From: Candidatus Woesearchaeota archaeon
GTDB taxonomy: Archaea > Nanoarchaeota > Nanoarchaeia > Woesearchaeales > JAGVZT01
Length of the DNA stretch: 25,521 nucleotides
Assembly: GCA_017608295.1 (NCBI GenBank)
Contig: JAFCGF010000046.1
Location: 1-25,521 of the forward strand
Direction of reading: 5' to 3'
Of the stretch, positions 1-6,503 are shown piece by piece (position 1 is the first letter of the stretch; the number at the start of each line of letters is the position of its first letter). The position numbers were made by a program, and so were the translations under genes. The notes under the pieces were generated by a model, which worked only from the letters and a program-made list of their open reading frames with translations, ran no database searches and was not told the DNA's origin.

Positions 1-542
1 ATGCAATTCTACTAGCAGAAGAAGTTGCTGAATCACAAGTAAATCTAAATGTCACTTTTACCTCTACCTCGGTTTCACGCACTGAGTATTCAACTACTTA
101 CACGACTACCACAAAGATATTTTCGTCTTCATGGACAAATTATCTGTTTGATAATATAATTATCTTAAAGATCAACCCTGAAAGTATAATTGAATGGGCC
201 ACAATTATACCAAAAAAGCAACGTACATCATCAGATGGAGGTATGTATTCATCGTTTGTGCCAGTCTATACTGGAGATAAAATCTACTTAATCTATAATG
301 ATAATCCTAAAAATTTGGCTAATACCAGCGGAAGGGTATATCGGTTTAGAAGAAACAAGGATGCAATTGTAGTATGTGCAGAAGTTGATTACCAGGGGAA
401 TGTGAATAAGAGAGCATTATTCAGTGCGAGAGAAGCAGGAGTCCTTACTTGCCCTAGATCATGCAGACAGGTGACTGAAAACAAATTGGAGATTTACGGC
501 AAGAAAGGGAAAAAATTCAAATGGGGAATTCTTGAGTTTTAA
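1..542 (+). CDS. C-terminal part of an unknown protein, cut by the window start
   Basis: The frame is open from base 3 through the stop at 540-542, giving about 179 residues with no start of its own. An ATG at 243 is available, but the reading frame before it is continuous and protein-like, so I treat it as an internal methionine. The visible part has a Thr/Ser-rich stretch, then alternating strands such as VPVYTGDKIYLIYNDNPKN and a basic C-terminus (LEIYGKKGKKFKWGILEF). The pattern suggests an all-beta, possibly propeller-like C-terminus of a secreted or periplasmic protein. That is inference; I do not recognise a named family. No terminator is obvious after the stop. Confidence 0.7.
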   Translation, partial: AILLAEEVAESQVNLNVTFTSTSVSRTEYSTTYTTTTKIFSSSWTNYLFDNIIILKINPESIIEWATIIPKKQRTSSDGGMYSSFVPVYTGDKIYLIYNDNPKNLANTSGRVYRFRRNKDAIVVCAEVDYQGNVNKRALFSAREAGVLTCPRSCRQVTENKLEIYGKKGKKFKWGILEF

Positions 543-620
543 TTGATGTGTTTAACGTCTAATACCATTGGACAGATTTAATGTTAAAAGATTCAGAATA
601 ATACAAGTCAATACACTAAG

Positions 621-709
621 ATTTTTGCCTCTATAAAAAAAGAGAACTCAATTAATTATTGGGTCTATAAAAAAAGGAAGTTATTTTGCAGTCTTTTAAA
701 AAAGAGAAT
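621..709 (+). repeat. AT-rich direct repeat, copy 1
   Basis: About 89 bases nearly identical (roughly 90%) to 2120-2209 in the same orientation. Inside are three short tandem units beginning TCTATAAAAAAAGAG, TCTATAAAAAAAGGAAG and TCTTTTAAAAAAGAG. The two copies flank the genes at 842-1306 and 1406-2026, and each lies upstream of the promoter of the nearer gene. The rest of 543-841 holds a C-rich stretch (711-724) and the promoter of the next gene. Function unknown. Confidence 0.8.
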
Positions 710-787
710 ACCCACCCACCCCCTTTACAGAAGTTGAAGTGCTTTATTTGGCTATTCACACGGGCGGGGAATAAAGTCTCATTCCAC

Positions 788-819
788 TTGACTTGTATTA
801 GTATATGGTTGTAACTTTG
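788..819 (+). promoter_or_regulatory. Bacteroidota-type promoter for the gene at 842
   Basis: TTG at 788-790 (within TTGACTTG), a spacer of 21 bases, then an exact TAnnTTTG box (TAACTTTG) at 812-819. Transcription would start near 825, just before the ATG at 842. Confidence 0.6.
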
Positions 820-841
820 ATAAACCAACAATCAAATTAAA

Positions 842-1306
842 ATGAAACCAAAATTTTTTAGAGGTAGTCCAATTCCAAATGTTGGAGTACCAGTTGCTAT
901 TATTACTTTCAAAGAGAAGAAAACCTATTATACATCCACCCTATTCTGTCTATTAGATTCTGGAATTGATTTTGATTATGTGCTATATCCTCAGGCACCC
1001 ATAGGATACAGTTTATATAAAAAAGATGAGGATAATGAGGAGAGTATGATAATGAAGTCCAGGCAAAAAGCGGAAAAGCATATTGCGAAGGAATTTTTAG
1101 ATAAGGTGTTTCATAAGAAGGGCGCGGAATCTCCGAAAATATCCCTGCAGGAAACAGACTGGAGTATTCTATTAGAATTAATCGGTCGCAATAAGGGCAA
1201 AATTAAAAATATTCATGCTTCTTGTGATGATGATGATTTAAGAAAATGGATAAATAGGGCTCTCGCTACACTTGGTGACACTGAAATCATGGAGGATGAG
1301 GTATAA
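842..1306 (+). CDS. Hypothetical protein, 154 residues
   Basis: I do not recognise this protein. It has no signal peptide or membrane segment. The N-terminal 50 residues look beta-rich (VGVPVAIITFKEKKTYYTSTLFCLLDSG), followed by an acidic turn (KKDEDNEES), a lysine-rich helical stretch and an acidic C-terminus (DDDDLRKWINRAL, IMEDEV). It is probably a small cytoplasmic protein. It has its own promoter immediately upstream and converges with the secreted-protein gene at 1406-2026. The start is the first ATG after the promoter. Together with that gene it lies between two copies of an AT-rich repeat, which hints at an inserted segment, but nothing in the protein shows mobility. Confidence 0.6.
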   Translation: MKPKFFRGSPIPNVGVPVAIITFKEKKTYYTSTLFCLLDSGIDFDYVLYPQAPIGYSLYKKDEDNEESMIMKSRQKAEKHIAKEFLDKVFHKKGAESPKISLQETDWSILLELIGRNKGKIKNIHASCDDDDLRKWINRALATLGDTEIMEDEV

Positions 1307-1405
1307 AACTGGATAAGTAACAATCAAATCAACAATCAAAAATCTCTGAAAAAACACTAAAGAATTGATAGTCAGTATACCTTTAAAATCCTGGCTGGAT
1401 ATTGT

Positions 1406-2026
1406 TCACTTATTAAAATTCTTGTCCATGTAATGAAGAGATAAGTCAGGTTTTGAAGATATTCTAGTTAACATAAGATTAATCAAAGTTTCGGTTGTAC
1501 TCCAAGTTGCTCCATATATAACGTGACCTAACAATATTGCCTCATCAATCTTTGAGGGGTTATCTTTATAAAGTTCATTTCTCCAAACAATTGTGTCGGT
1601 TGATGGTTTTCCATAAATCTTAGCAAAGATTTCCTTCAGCTTCATATAATCGGTTCGTTTAGGGTTTATGTCGGGATCCATATGACTGAACTTAACCATA
1701 ATCGTATTCAATTTGCTCTTATAGAAATTATAAACAACTTGAGCATTATACCCATATGCTGAACCTTGATATTCTAGTAATAACGGTTCACTTTTATAAA
1801 CAAGTGGAAATGTCTCAATTTCTTTTATCTCATCTATCCCCATACTCCAATTAAACTTCATAAAAGGAAAAACTGTTTCCGATAATGTACTCTCTTCACC
1901 GAAATATTTCCAAGAACCATCCTCATATAATATAACTTTTTTCCCATCTGTGGTTGTGGCTTCAATCTGTGCATAAATGGAATACGCACATAAAAGCAAT
2001 ATGAGAGAAATTAGGATTTTCTTCAT
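1406..2026 (-). CDS. Secreted protein with N-terminal 'TTTDGKKVILYEDGSWKY' motif
   Basis: The 206-residue product starts with a clear signal peptide (MKKILISLILLLCAYSIYAQ, cleavage probably after YA). The mature N-terminus, IEATTTDGKKVILYEDGSWKY, is a motif I know from many exported Bacteroidota proteins (DUF3157-like). The rest alternates strands and helices and includes IDEIKEIETFP and LKEIFAKIYGKPS, which resemble periplasmic proteins of unknown role. No catalytic motif is visible. The gene has a good promoter on its own strand (2053-2083) and is convergent with the gene at 842. Function unknown; the exported location is well supported. Confidence 0.75.
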   Translation of the reverse strand: MKKILISLILLLCAYSIYAQIEATTTDGKKVILYEDGSWKYFGEESTLSETVFPFMKFNWSMGIDEIKEIETFPLVYKSEPLLLEYQGSAYGYNAQVVYNFYKSKLNTIMVKFSHMDPDINPKRTDYMKLKEIFAKIYGKPSTDTIVWRNELYKDNPSKIDEAILLGHVIYGATWSTTETLINLMLTRISSKPDLSLHYMDKNFNK

Positions 2027-2052
2027 AACAAAGGTTTGGTTGATTTATGAAG

Positions 2053-2083
2053 TAAAATTACGAGGAATGATGGAGAAAGTCAA
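2053..2083 (-). promoter_or_regulatory. Promoter for the secreted-protein gene at 1406-2026
   Basis: On the reverse strand: TTGAC (2083-2079), a 20-base gap after TTG, then TAATTTTA (2060-2053). It has the same form as the promoters before the genes at 16186 and 24143, including the TCG or CG just before the -7 box. Confidence 0.6.
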
Positions 2084-2119
2084 CCTGTTGAAGAGCAATT
2101 CTTAAATAGAATAGACATC

Positions 2120-2209
2120 ATTTTTGCTTCTATAAAAAAAGAGAACTCAAATAATTGTTGGGTCTATAAAAAAAGGAAGTGATTGTGCGGTCTTATAAAA
2201 AAGGAAAAT
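2120..2209 (+). repeat. AT-rich direct repeat, copy 2
   Basis: Second copy of the repeat at 621-709, with about seven substitutions and one small length change near the right end. It contains the same three TCTATAAAAAAAG-type units. Confidence 0.8.
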
Positions 2210-2360
2210 CCTGCAGAAAAGAGACGCGAGATTAGTTATTGAAAAACTTCATGAGGATCAAAAGGGAATAGATCCCGATATTTCGTTACAAATATACGTT
2301 AAACGTATGTATATCCGTATGTGGGCAAAATTAAAACCCAGCAATAGATTGTATCACTGA
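2199..2360 (+). pseudogene. Possible coding relic without a start codon
   Basis: A frame open from 2199 to the TGA at 2358-2360 reads as a charged, helix-like peptide of about 53 residues (e.g. ARLVIEKLHEDQKGIDPD, QIYVKRMYIRMWAKLKPSNR). It has no ATG before its last third and begins inside the AT-rich repeat. The composition looks like real coding sequence rather than chance, so it may be the end of a gene truncated when the repeat arrived. I do not recognise the family. Confidence 0.25.
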
Positions 2361-2379
2361 GTTTTATGTTTGCATTAAG

Positions 2380-2466
<87 letters not shown>

Positions 2467-2582
2467 GGGTTTTATGACCTTATATTAAAAGCAGGACAAA
2501 AGTAAATAATAGAGCCCTAATCCCCAAAAAAAAAAGGATTAATGAAAAAGTAGCCACTAACCGTGCGTCACGAATGCACGAA

Positions 2583-2714
2583 TTGCCTGAAAAAAAAGTG
2601 ATACGATGACTCAGATGACATCCTCACCGATCGGCTGCCCGTCCGACCGCTCATAGGGGACGGATAATTAATAGCGGACTGCCTGCAAATATAAGCAATA
2701 CGATGATTCAGATG
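2583..2714. repeat. Two imperfect copies of a 35-base intergenic repeat
   Basis: Copy 1 (about 2583-2618) and copy 2 (about 2680-2714) share TGCCTG, a purine-rich stretch and ATACGATGAnTCAGATG. Between them is a GC-rich piece containing CTGCCCGTCCGACC (2635-2648), whose exact reverse complement recurs at 3944-3957. The rest of 2467-2903 shows no gene; an ORF running through it is antisense to the beta-barrel gene. Confidence 0.6.
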
Positions 2715-2903
2715 TAACCGGGAACCCCTTTTTGCCTGGCAATTCGAAGTAATGGTATCACTTCAACCATGCTCAGAAGATGTTATCAGTTCTTTTATCC
2801 GGGAATTTCCTAAAATGTCCCCCTCTGGAGGGGAAAAAATCCTGGCATTATTGACAGGATTAGGGGGAGGAGAGATAATGGAATTATCATGTAAACGGGG
2901 TTA

Positions 2904-3614
2904 TCACTCAATCTTCCCGAACTTATACGCCACAGAAAACCGGGCAACTTTGTTATTAATTGTTAAGCCATTTCCAGTTTCTTCAGATATATTGGCGAAA
3001 CCTAGCTCATATGCAAAACTGACCTGGAACGATTTTATCTCAACTCCGGCATTAAATGTTAATCCCCAATCCAGGTTTCTATAATCATCCGGATCCTTAT
3101 TTCCCCAGGCAATTTTATAGTCATTTTCATCTTTCACACCATCGATTTTTTCCTCATCATACATGTTCCCGCCTATTCCGAATCCGAGATAGGGACCGGC
3201 TCCTCCAAAGATCTTCATTATTCCAAATTCCTGTGACACGATAAAGGGTAGTGGAATATCGAGGTAATAAAGCGTATGTACCTGGTAATATTCATGGAGT
3301 TGTCCAATTGAGTCAGTCCACTCGCTACTATATTGAAATCCTTTTCTTGAAATCATAATACCTGGTTCAAAAGCAAATCTCTCACCAATTGGGATTTCGA
3401 CAAAAATCCCGGCATGGAATCCAGGGAGAAGATCGTAACTGCTACTATTTATACCATCATCTTCTTGTTCTACGAAGTTGGAAAGATTAAATCCGGCTCT
3501 GATACCAATTTTAGGTTTTAGTCTATCGGGTTTTGAAACCTCCATTTGTGCAAAGGAGGTAATGTAGAAAACAGAAAGAAGGGTAAGCAGTACTATTCTT
3601 TTTCTCTTTTTCAT
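2904..3614 (-). CDS. Outer-membrane beta-barrel protein (porin family)
   Basis: The 236-residue product begins with a signal peptide (MKKRKRIVLLTLLSVFYITSFAQ). It is followed by the pattern of a small eight-stranded Bacteroidota barrel (PF13568-like): KPKIGIRAGFNLSNF, GFHAGIFVEIPIGERFAFEPGIMISRKGFQY, LDIPLPFIV, IFGGAGPYLGFGIGGNMYDEE, DWGLTFNAGVEI and a final strand ending VARFSVAYKFGKIE. It probably sits in the outer membrane; transport or adhesion roles cannot be told apart. A longer frame opens at 3665, but that ATG lies next to the -7 box at 3674-3681, so translation from 3614 fits both transcript start and signal peptide. The gene is flanked on both sides by GC-rich intergenic repeats. 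Confidence 0.85.
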   Translation of the reverse strand: MKKRKRIVLLTLLSVFYITSFAQMEVSKPDRLKPKIGIRAGFNLSNFVEQEDDGINSSSYDLLPGFHAGIFVEIPIGERFAFEPGIMISRKGFQYSSEWTDSIGQLHEYYQVHTLYYLDIPLPFIVSQEFGIMKIFGGAGPYLGFGIGGNMYDEEKIDGVKDENDYKIAWGNKDPDDYRNLDWGLTFNAGVEIKSFQVSFAYELGFANISEETGNGLTINNKVARFSVAYKFGKIE

Positions 3615-3673
3615 GTTCTGGTGTGTGATGGGATTTTCGTTTTGTTTATCGATGACATGCAACATCTTAGAGT

Positions 3674-3705
3674 ATAAATTTATATCATTGCAGGTACAAA
3701 GTCAA
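3674..3705 (-). promoter_or_regulatory. Promoter for the beta-barrel gene
   Basis: On the reverse strand: TTTGACTT with TTGAC at 3705-3701, a 20-base gap after TTG, then TAAATTTA at 3681-3674. Transcription would begin near 3668. Confidence 0.5.
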
Positions 3706-3837
3706 ATATTTCCCAATTTATTATCTGCTTGATCATTTTGAATTTGTCGGATATTGGGAATAATGGACAATTACCATTGGAAATTAGAAATCCTTTTCTA
3801 TTTTTGCATCCGCTTAGCCTCATTATGGGTTTGGCGA

Positions 3838-4006
3838 TAGCATACCGCCTTCTCTGCCAACTGGCGGATACGGTGGTCGCATACCACCTACGTTAAAATT
3901 ACGGTGGTCGCAGCGGGGTATAGTGCCCGCCCGGATGACCATCGGTCGGACGGGCAGTCCGGTTCCCGATTTTTACCAAATCTTTGATTTGGATAAAAAA
4001 TCGAGG
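3838..4006. repeat. Cluster of GC-rich intergenic repeats and hairpins
   Basis: This is the gene-free stretch between the beta-barrel promoter and the GIY-YIG gene. It holds two direct copies of ACGGTGGTCGCA (near 3869 and 3901), a small hairpin GGTGG-TCGCATA-CCACC, the segment GGTCGGACGGGCAG (3944-3957, inverted copy at 2635-2648), and a strong hairpin at 3968-4002 (GATTTTTaCCAAATC, loop TTT, GATTTGGatAAAAAATC). No ORF here is convincing. The composition is clearly richer in G+C than the neighbouring genes. Confidence 0.6.
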
Positions 4007-4077
4007 ATCCACGAAAAACGACAAAAATCAAGTGTGATCTTTTGTTTTTCGGGACTAGCGCACATATACACAATGAT

Positions 4078-4350
4078 ATGTTCTTTGTTTATATAATTGA
4101 GTCACAAAAGAATGGCAAATACTATATTGGACAGACCAGCAGCCTTGAATTAAGGATTAAGAGGCATAATTCAGGTAGAGTTCTTTCCACAAAGCATGGT
4201 ATTCCATGGCGGATATTGTATCATAAAGAGTATTTTTCCAGAAAAGAGGCAGTATCTATAGAACGGAAGCTGAAAAGATTGAAAAAGCGAGAGAGTATTA
4301 TAGAATTTGCTATTCAACACAAGTTTCGGGGTATAGCGCAGCCCGGCTAG
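4078..4350 (+). CDS. GIY-YIG domain nuclease-like protein
   Basis: The 90-residue product is a single GIY-YIG domain of the UPF0213/UvrC-N type. It has FVYIIES at residues 3-9 (the 'GIY' strand), KYYIGQT at 13-19 (the 'YIG' strand), and the helix SLELRIKRHNSG with the expected arginine. The tail is SRKEAVSIERKLKRLKKRESI. Family members are single-strand or junction-cleaving endonucleases; some are homing enzymes, and the cellular role of the small free-standing ones is not settled. A longer frame opens at 4042, but MFFVYIIES from 4078 is the usual start of the family. The last eight codons lie inside tRNA-Pro, and the stop is within the tRNA D arm, so the C-terminal residues FRGIAQPG are dictated by tRNA sequence. 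Confidence 0.9.
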   Translation: MFFVYIIESQKNGKYYIGQTSSLELRIKRHNSGRVLSTKHGIPWRILYHKEYFSRKEAVSIERKLKRLKKRESIIEFAIQHKFRGIAQPG

Positions 4351-4404
4351 CGCACCTGCTTTGGGAGCAGGGGGTCGCAGGTTCGAATCCTGCTACCCCG
4401 ACCA
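4327..4404 (+). tRNA. tRNA-Pro (anticodon UGG), CCA encoded
   Basis: Acceptor CGGGGTA pairs with TACCCCG. The anticodon arm is CTGCT-TTTGGGA-AGCAG with anticodon TGG, and the T arm is GCAGG-TTCGAAT-CCTGC. Discriminator A is at 4401 and encoded CCA at 4402-4404. Its 5' 24 bases overlap the GIY-YIG coding region. A probable mobile module follows. Confidence 0.96.
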
Positions 4405-4414
4405 GTAAACATGA

Positions 4415-4448
4415 GGCTTTTGGAGAAATCTGAAAGTCTTTTTGTTTT
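4415..4448 (+). terminator. Intrinsic terminator after tRNA-Pro
   Basis: GGCTTT (4415-4420) pairs with AAAGTC (4433-4438, one G-U pair), with a further short inner stem AGA/TCT, followed by TTTTTGTTTT. Confidence 0.6.
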
Positions 4449-4453
4449 ACTGG

Positions 4454-4471
4454 GTGCAACATAGGTGCAAC
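4454..4471 (+). repeat. Left GTGCAAC pair bounding the replication module
   Basis: Two copies of GTGCAAC 11 bases apart (GTGCAACATAGGTGCAAC). The same arrangement, with 16 of 18 bases identical, recurs at 7989-8006. Spacing of one helical turn suggests a protein-binding site such as an integrase arm site. Confidence 0.65.
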
Positions 4472-4641
4472 GGAATTTTCACTTCCGCAACTTCAAATAA
4501 ATACAATCCAACAATTACTTTCTCAAAGAATTATAAGGCTATATTAGCCAATTTCTTTAACTTGTATACGTCTAAAAATCACTCTAGATAGAAGAAAACA
4601 GAAGTTTACCTGGCCAATTTTATCGAGGCCCCTGTAATAAT

Positions 4642-5865
4642 ATGTTAGATGAAGTGTTTAATAATATGAATATCAATATTGAACCAGTCCTTGATGAATT
4701 GAAAGAACTCTATGATTCTATAAAAATTGACTTCATAGAATTCGTTCCAATAAGAAGAAAGTTTATATTCTACTTCAAAAGAAGAAAATATATACCTAAA
4801 GTTATTAGTCTGAAGGAAATTCACTATTATCCGTTAAAAGAAGTTAAAATTCTATATAACGATCTGAGTCAGGCAGAATTCCTTAAAAGATCACATGAGA
4901 TTATTACTGATATCTACTGGAGTTCTGATAGTTCATCTGACTCTGGAACCCCATTATTAGATACTGCCAATTCCCAAGTACAGGAGATTATTACTTATTT
5001 ACGAGAGGTAAAAAAGAATATATATCATTCAGTTATTAACGACTTAAATAACAGATTTAAAGGTTTGTATGATGATGATGTCACCCAGTACAAAGATTAT
5101 AAATTAAAATCTAACTACAAATTATTTGAACCAATTATTGAATTCTTAGAAGCACATAAAATCCTCTTAGATTCTAGGATATATTTATGCCAAGATTACT
5201 TGAAGGAAATTCAAGATAAGAGGGTTGAAGTAAGAAAAGAACAAATCCGTTATCGAAAGAAGAGAAATGAAATTTCTAAAGGTGATAAAATTTTATTCAA
5301 GCCTGAAAATAAAGTAGTTGCTACTGATGCTTTAATAGAATATGATGATTCTTTAAGCAATAATAATATTGTTGATGAAGATTTTGTTCATAAAGATTTT
5401 GTTCATCAAAAAGAAATACTTGGTACAAACGGATTTTGTTGGAATAAATCTCGCAATATTTATGAAGACATGGTGAAGTTATATACTTTATTAATAGATT
5501 ATGGTTTTATTCATAAACAGACTTCAATTGAAATCTTTAAAAAGGCATTTTCTTGCAAATTCATTAAGGAACCATTAAATATTCATTGGACTAAAACTGT
5601 AAAAGGAAAGTTCTCTAAATCCTTGATTTTTCATTTTATTGATCAGTTAGAAAGTCTAAATTTCATGGAGATTACTTATAATAACAATCAATTATTTAAA
5701 AGAATTAATTTCATTTTTATTGACAAAGAAGGGAATGCCTTTAAAAATTTACATGTTAGCAAATCATTATGGTTGAATACTAGAAAATTAGAAAGAACTC
5801 CACAAGAGATGGAGTTAGATAGTATTATTTGGATAGTAAAAGAAAGTACTGAAATACTTAAATGA
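4642..5865 (+). CDS. Unknown protein of a mobile-element type, 407 residues
   Basis: I do not recognise this protein with confidence. It is rich in Lys, Ile and Asn and has no signal peptide or membrane segment. The first 240 residues are mainly helical with a basic coiled-coil-like stretch (KEIQDKRVEVRKEQIRYRKKRNEISKG). A short tandem repeat follows (DFVHK DFVHQ, about residues 248-257). The C-terminal part, about 270-350 (EDMVKLYTLLIDYGFIHKQTSIEIFKKAF, HWTKTVKGKFSKSLIFHFIDQLESL), resembles a domain I have seen next to excisionase-type HTH genes in Bacteroidota elements (RteC-like or DUF6617-like); that match is from memory. Position 5' of an HTH gene and a RepA-like ATPase suggests replication, excision or mobilisation. 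No transposase, relaxase or integrase catalytic motif is visible. Confidence 0.7.
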   Translation: MLDEVFNNMNINIEPVLDELKELYDSIKIDFIEFVPIRRKFIFYFKRRKYIPKVISLKEIHYYPLKEVKILYNDLSQAEFLKRSHEIITDIYWSSDSSSDSGTPLLDTANSQVQEIITYLREVKKNIYHSVINDLNNRFKGLYDDDVTQYKDYKLKSNYKLFEPIIEFLEAHKILLDSRIYLCQDYLKEIQDKRVEVRKEQIRYRKKRNEISKGDKILFKPENKVVATDALIEYDDSLSNNNIVDEDFVHKDFVHQKEILGTNGFCWNKSRNIYEDMVKLYTLLIDYGFIHKQTSIEIFKKAFSCKFIKEPLNIHWTKTVKGKFSKSLIFHFIDQLESLNFMEITYNNNQLFKRINFIFIDKEGNAFKNLHVSKSLWLNTRKLERTPQEMELDSIIWIVKESTEILK

Positions 5866-5878
5866 ATAGTTTAAAAAA

Positions 5879-5925
5879 TACCTTAAAAAATACCTTACTT
5901 TTTATATACCTTAACAAGTACCTTA
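5879..5925 (+). repeat. Four TACCTTA boxes upstream of the HTH gene
   Basis: TACCTTA begins at 5879, 5891, 5907 and 5919, so the spacing is 12, 16 and 12 bases. They lie in the AT-rich gap between the stop at 5865 and the HTH gene at 6103. Regular spacing of a short direct repeat suggests an operator or iteron bound by a plasmid-type protein, perhaps the HTH protein. The remaining 5926-6102 shows nothing clear. Confidence 0.5.
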
Positions 5926-6102
5926 ACTAGTTTTTTCATCTAATTATTCTTTAATTCTCTATTCTTCAGCATCTAATGGCTGAATCCCCCTATTTCTTTA
6001 AGATTTTAATTTCTATTTGGTTAGACAATTGACAAGTATTTAGGAAAATGCAGTCTGAAGCGTACGTTCGGACTACAAAATGTCAAACCAAATTTTGAAA
6101 TC

Positions 6103-6402
6103 ATGAATCTCATAGTTTTTGAAAAAGAAAAGTTCGATGACCTTATTGCAAAGATTGATCAGATCATCGAGAAACTTGACCAAGATTTTAATGCAACTGA
6201 GTTTTCAGACAACTGGCTGACTACTAAAGAAGTTGCACAAGTCTTGAAAGTCACAACTCGCACAATCCATAATTACCAAACCAGGGGAGAAATCCCATAT
6301 TCTAAAAAAAATGGAATTCTCCGTTTCAGAGCGTTAGACATCCAGCAGTGGTTAATGGATGATCACAAAAAACCACATGATTGGAAAGGAGACGCAGCAT
6401 GA
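6103..6402 (+). CDS. Helix-turn-helix DNA-binding protein, excisionase (Xis/HTH_17) family
   Basis: The 99-residue product has an N-terminal coiled-coil-like helix (residues 7-30, FDDLIAKIDQIIEKLDQDF). A winged-helix excisionase-family domain follows at about 37-87: WLTTKEVAQVLKVTTRTIHNYQTRGEIPYSKKNGILRFRALDIQQWLMD. This family binds DNA and either directs integrase-mediated excision or regulates element genes; in Bacteroidota such genes commonly precede RepA-like or primase genes of integrative elements. Its stop overlaps the start of a 34-residue ORF (ATGA), implying translational coupling with the ATPase downstream. Confidence 0.88.
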   Translation: MNLIVFEKEKFDDLIAKIDQIIEKLDQDFNATEFSDNWLTTKEVAQVLKVTTRTIHNYQTRGEIPYSKKNGILRFRALDIQQWLMDDHKKPHDWKGDAA

Positions 6403-6503
6403 GAAAGTCATGGACAACTGCTTCGGGATCATTAAGATATGATCCTGAAGCACTTTCAAGGTTTTATTACTTCTTATATGTTCAAATAAAGAGGACTAAG
6501 TGA
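6399..6503 (+). CDS. 34-residue ORF overlapping both neighbours
   Basis: It opens at an ATG that overlaps the stop of the HTH gene (ATGA at 6399-6402) and ends in a TGA that overlaps the ATG of the ATPase gene (TGATG at 6501-6505). The peptide is MRKSWTTASGSLRYDPEALS followed by RFYYFLYVQIKRTK. I know no family. The tight overlap on both sides suggests either a real small protein or a coupling ORF that carries ribosomes from the HTH gene to the ATPase. Confidence 0.5.
   Translation: MRKSWTTASGSLRYDPEALSRFYYFLYVQIKRTK

Noticed and set aside
2752..3084. Forward ORF of 110 residues overlapping the beta-barrel gene
   Set aside because: It is antisense to a well-supported beta-barrel gene, has no promoter and gives an unconvincing protein.
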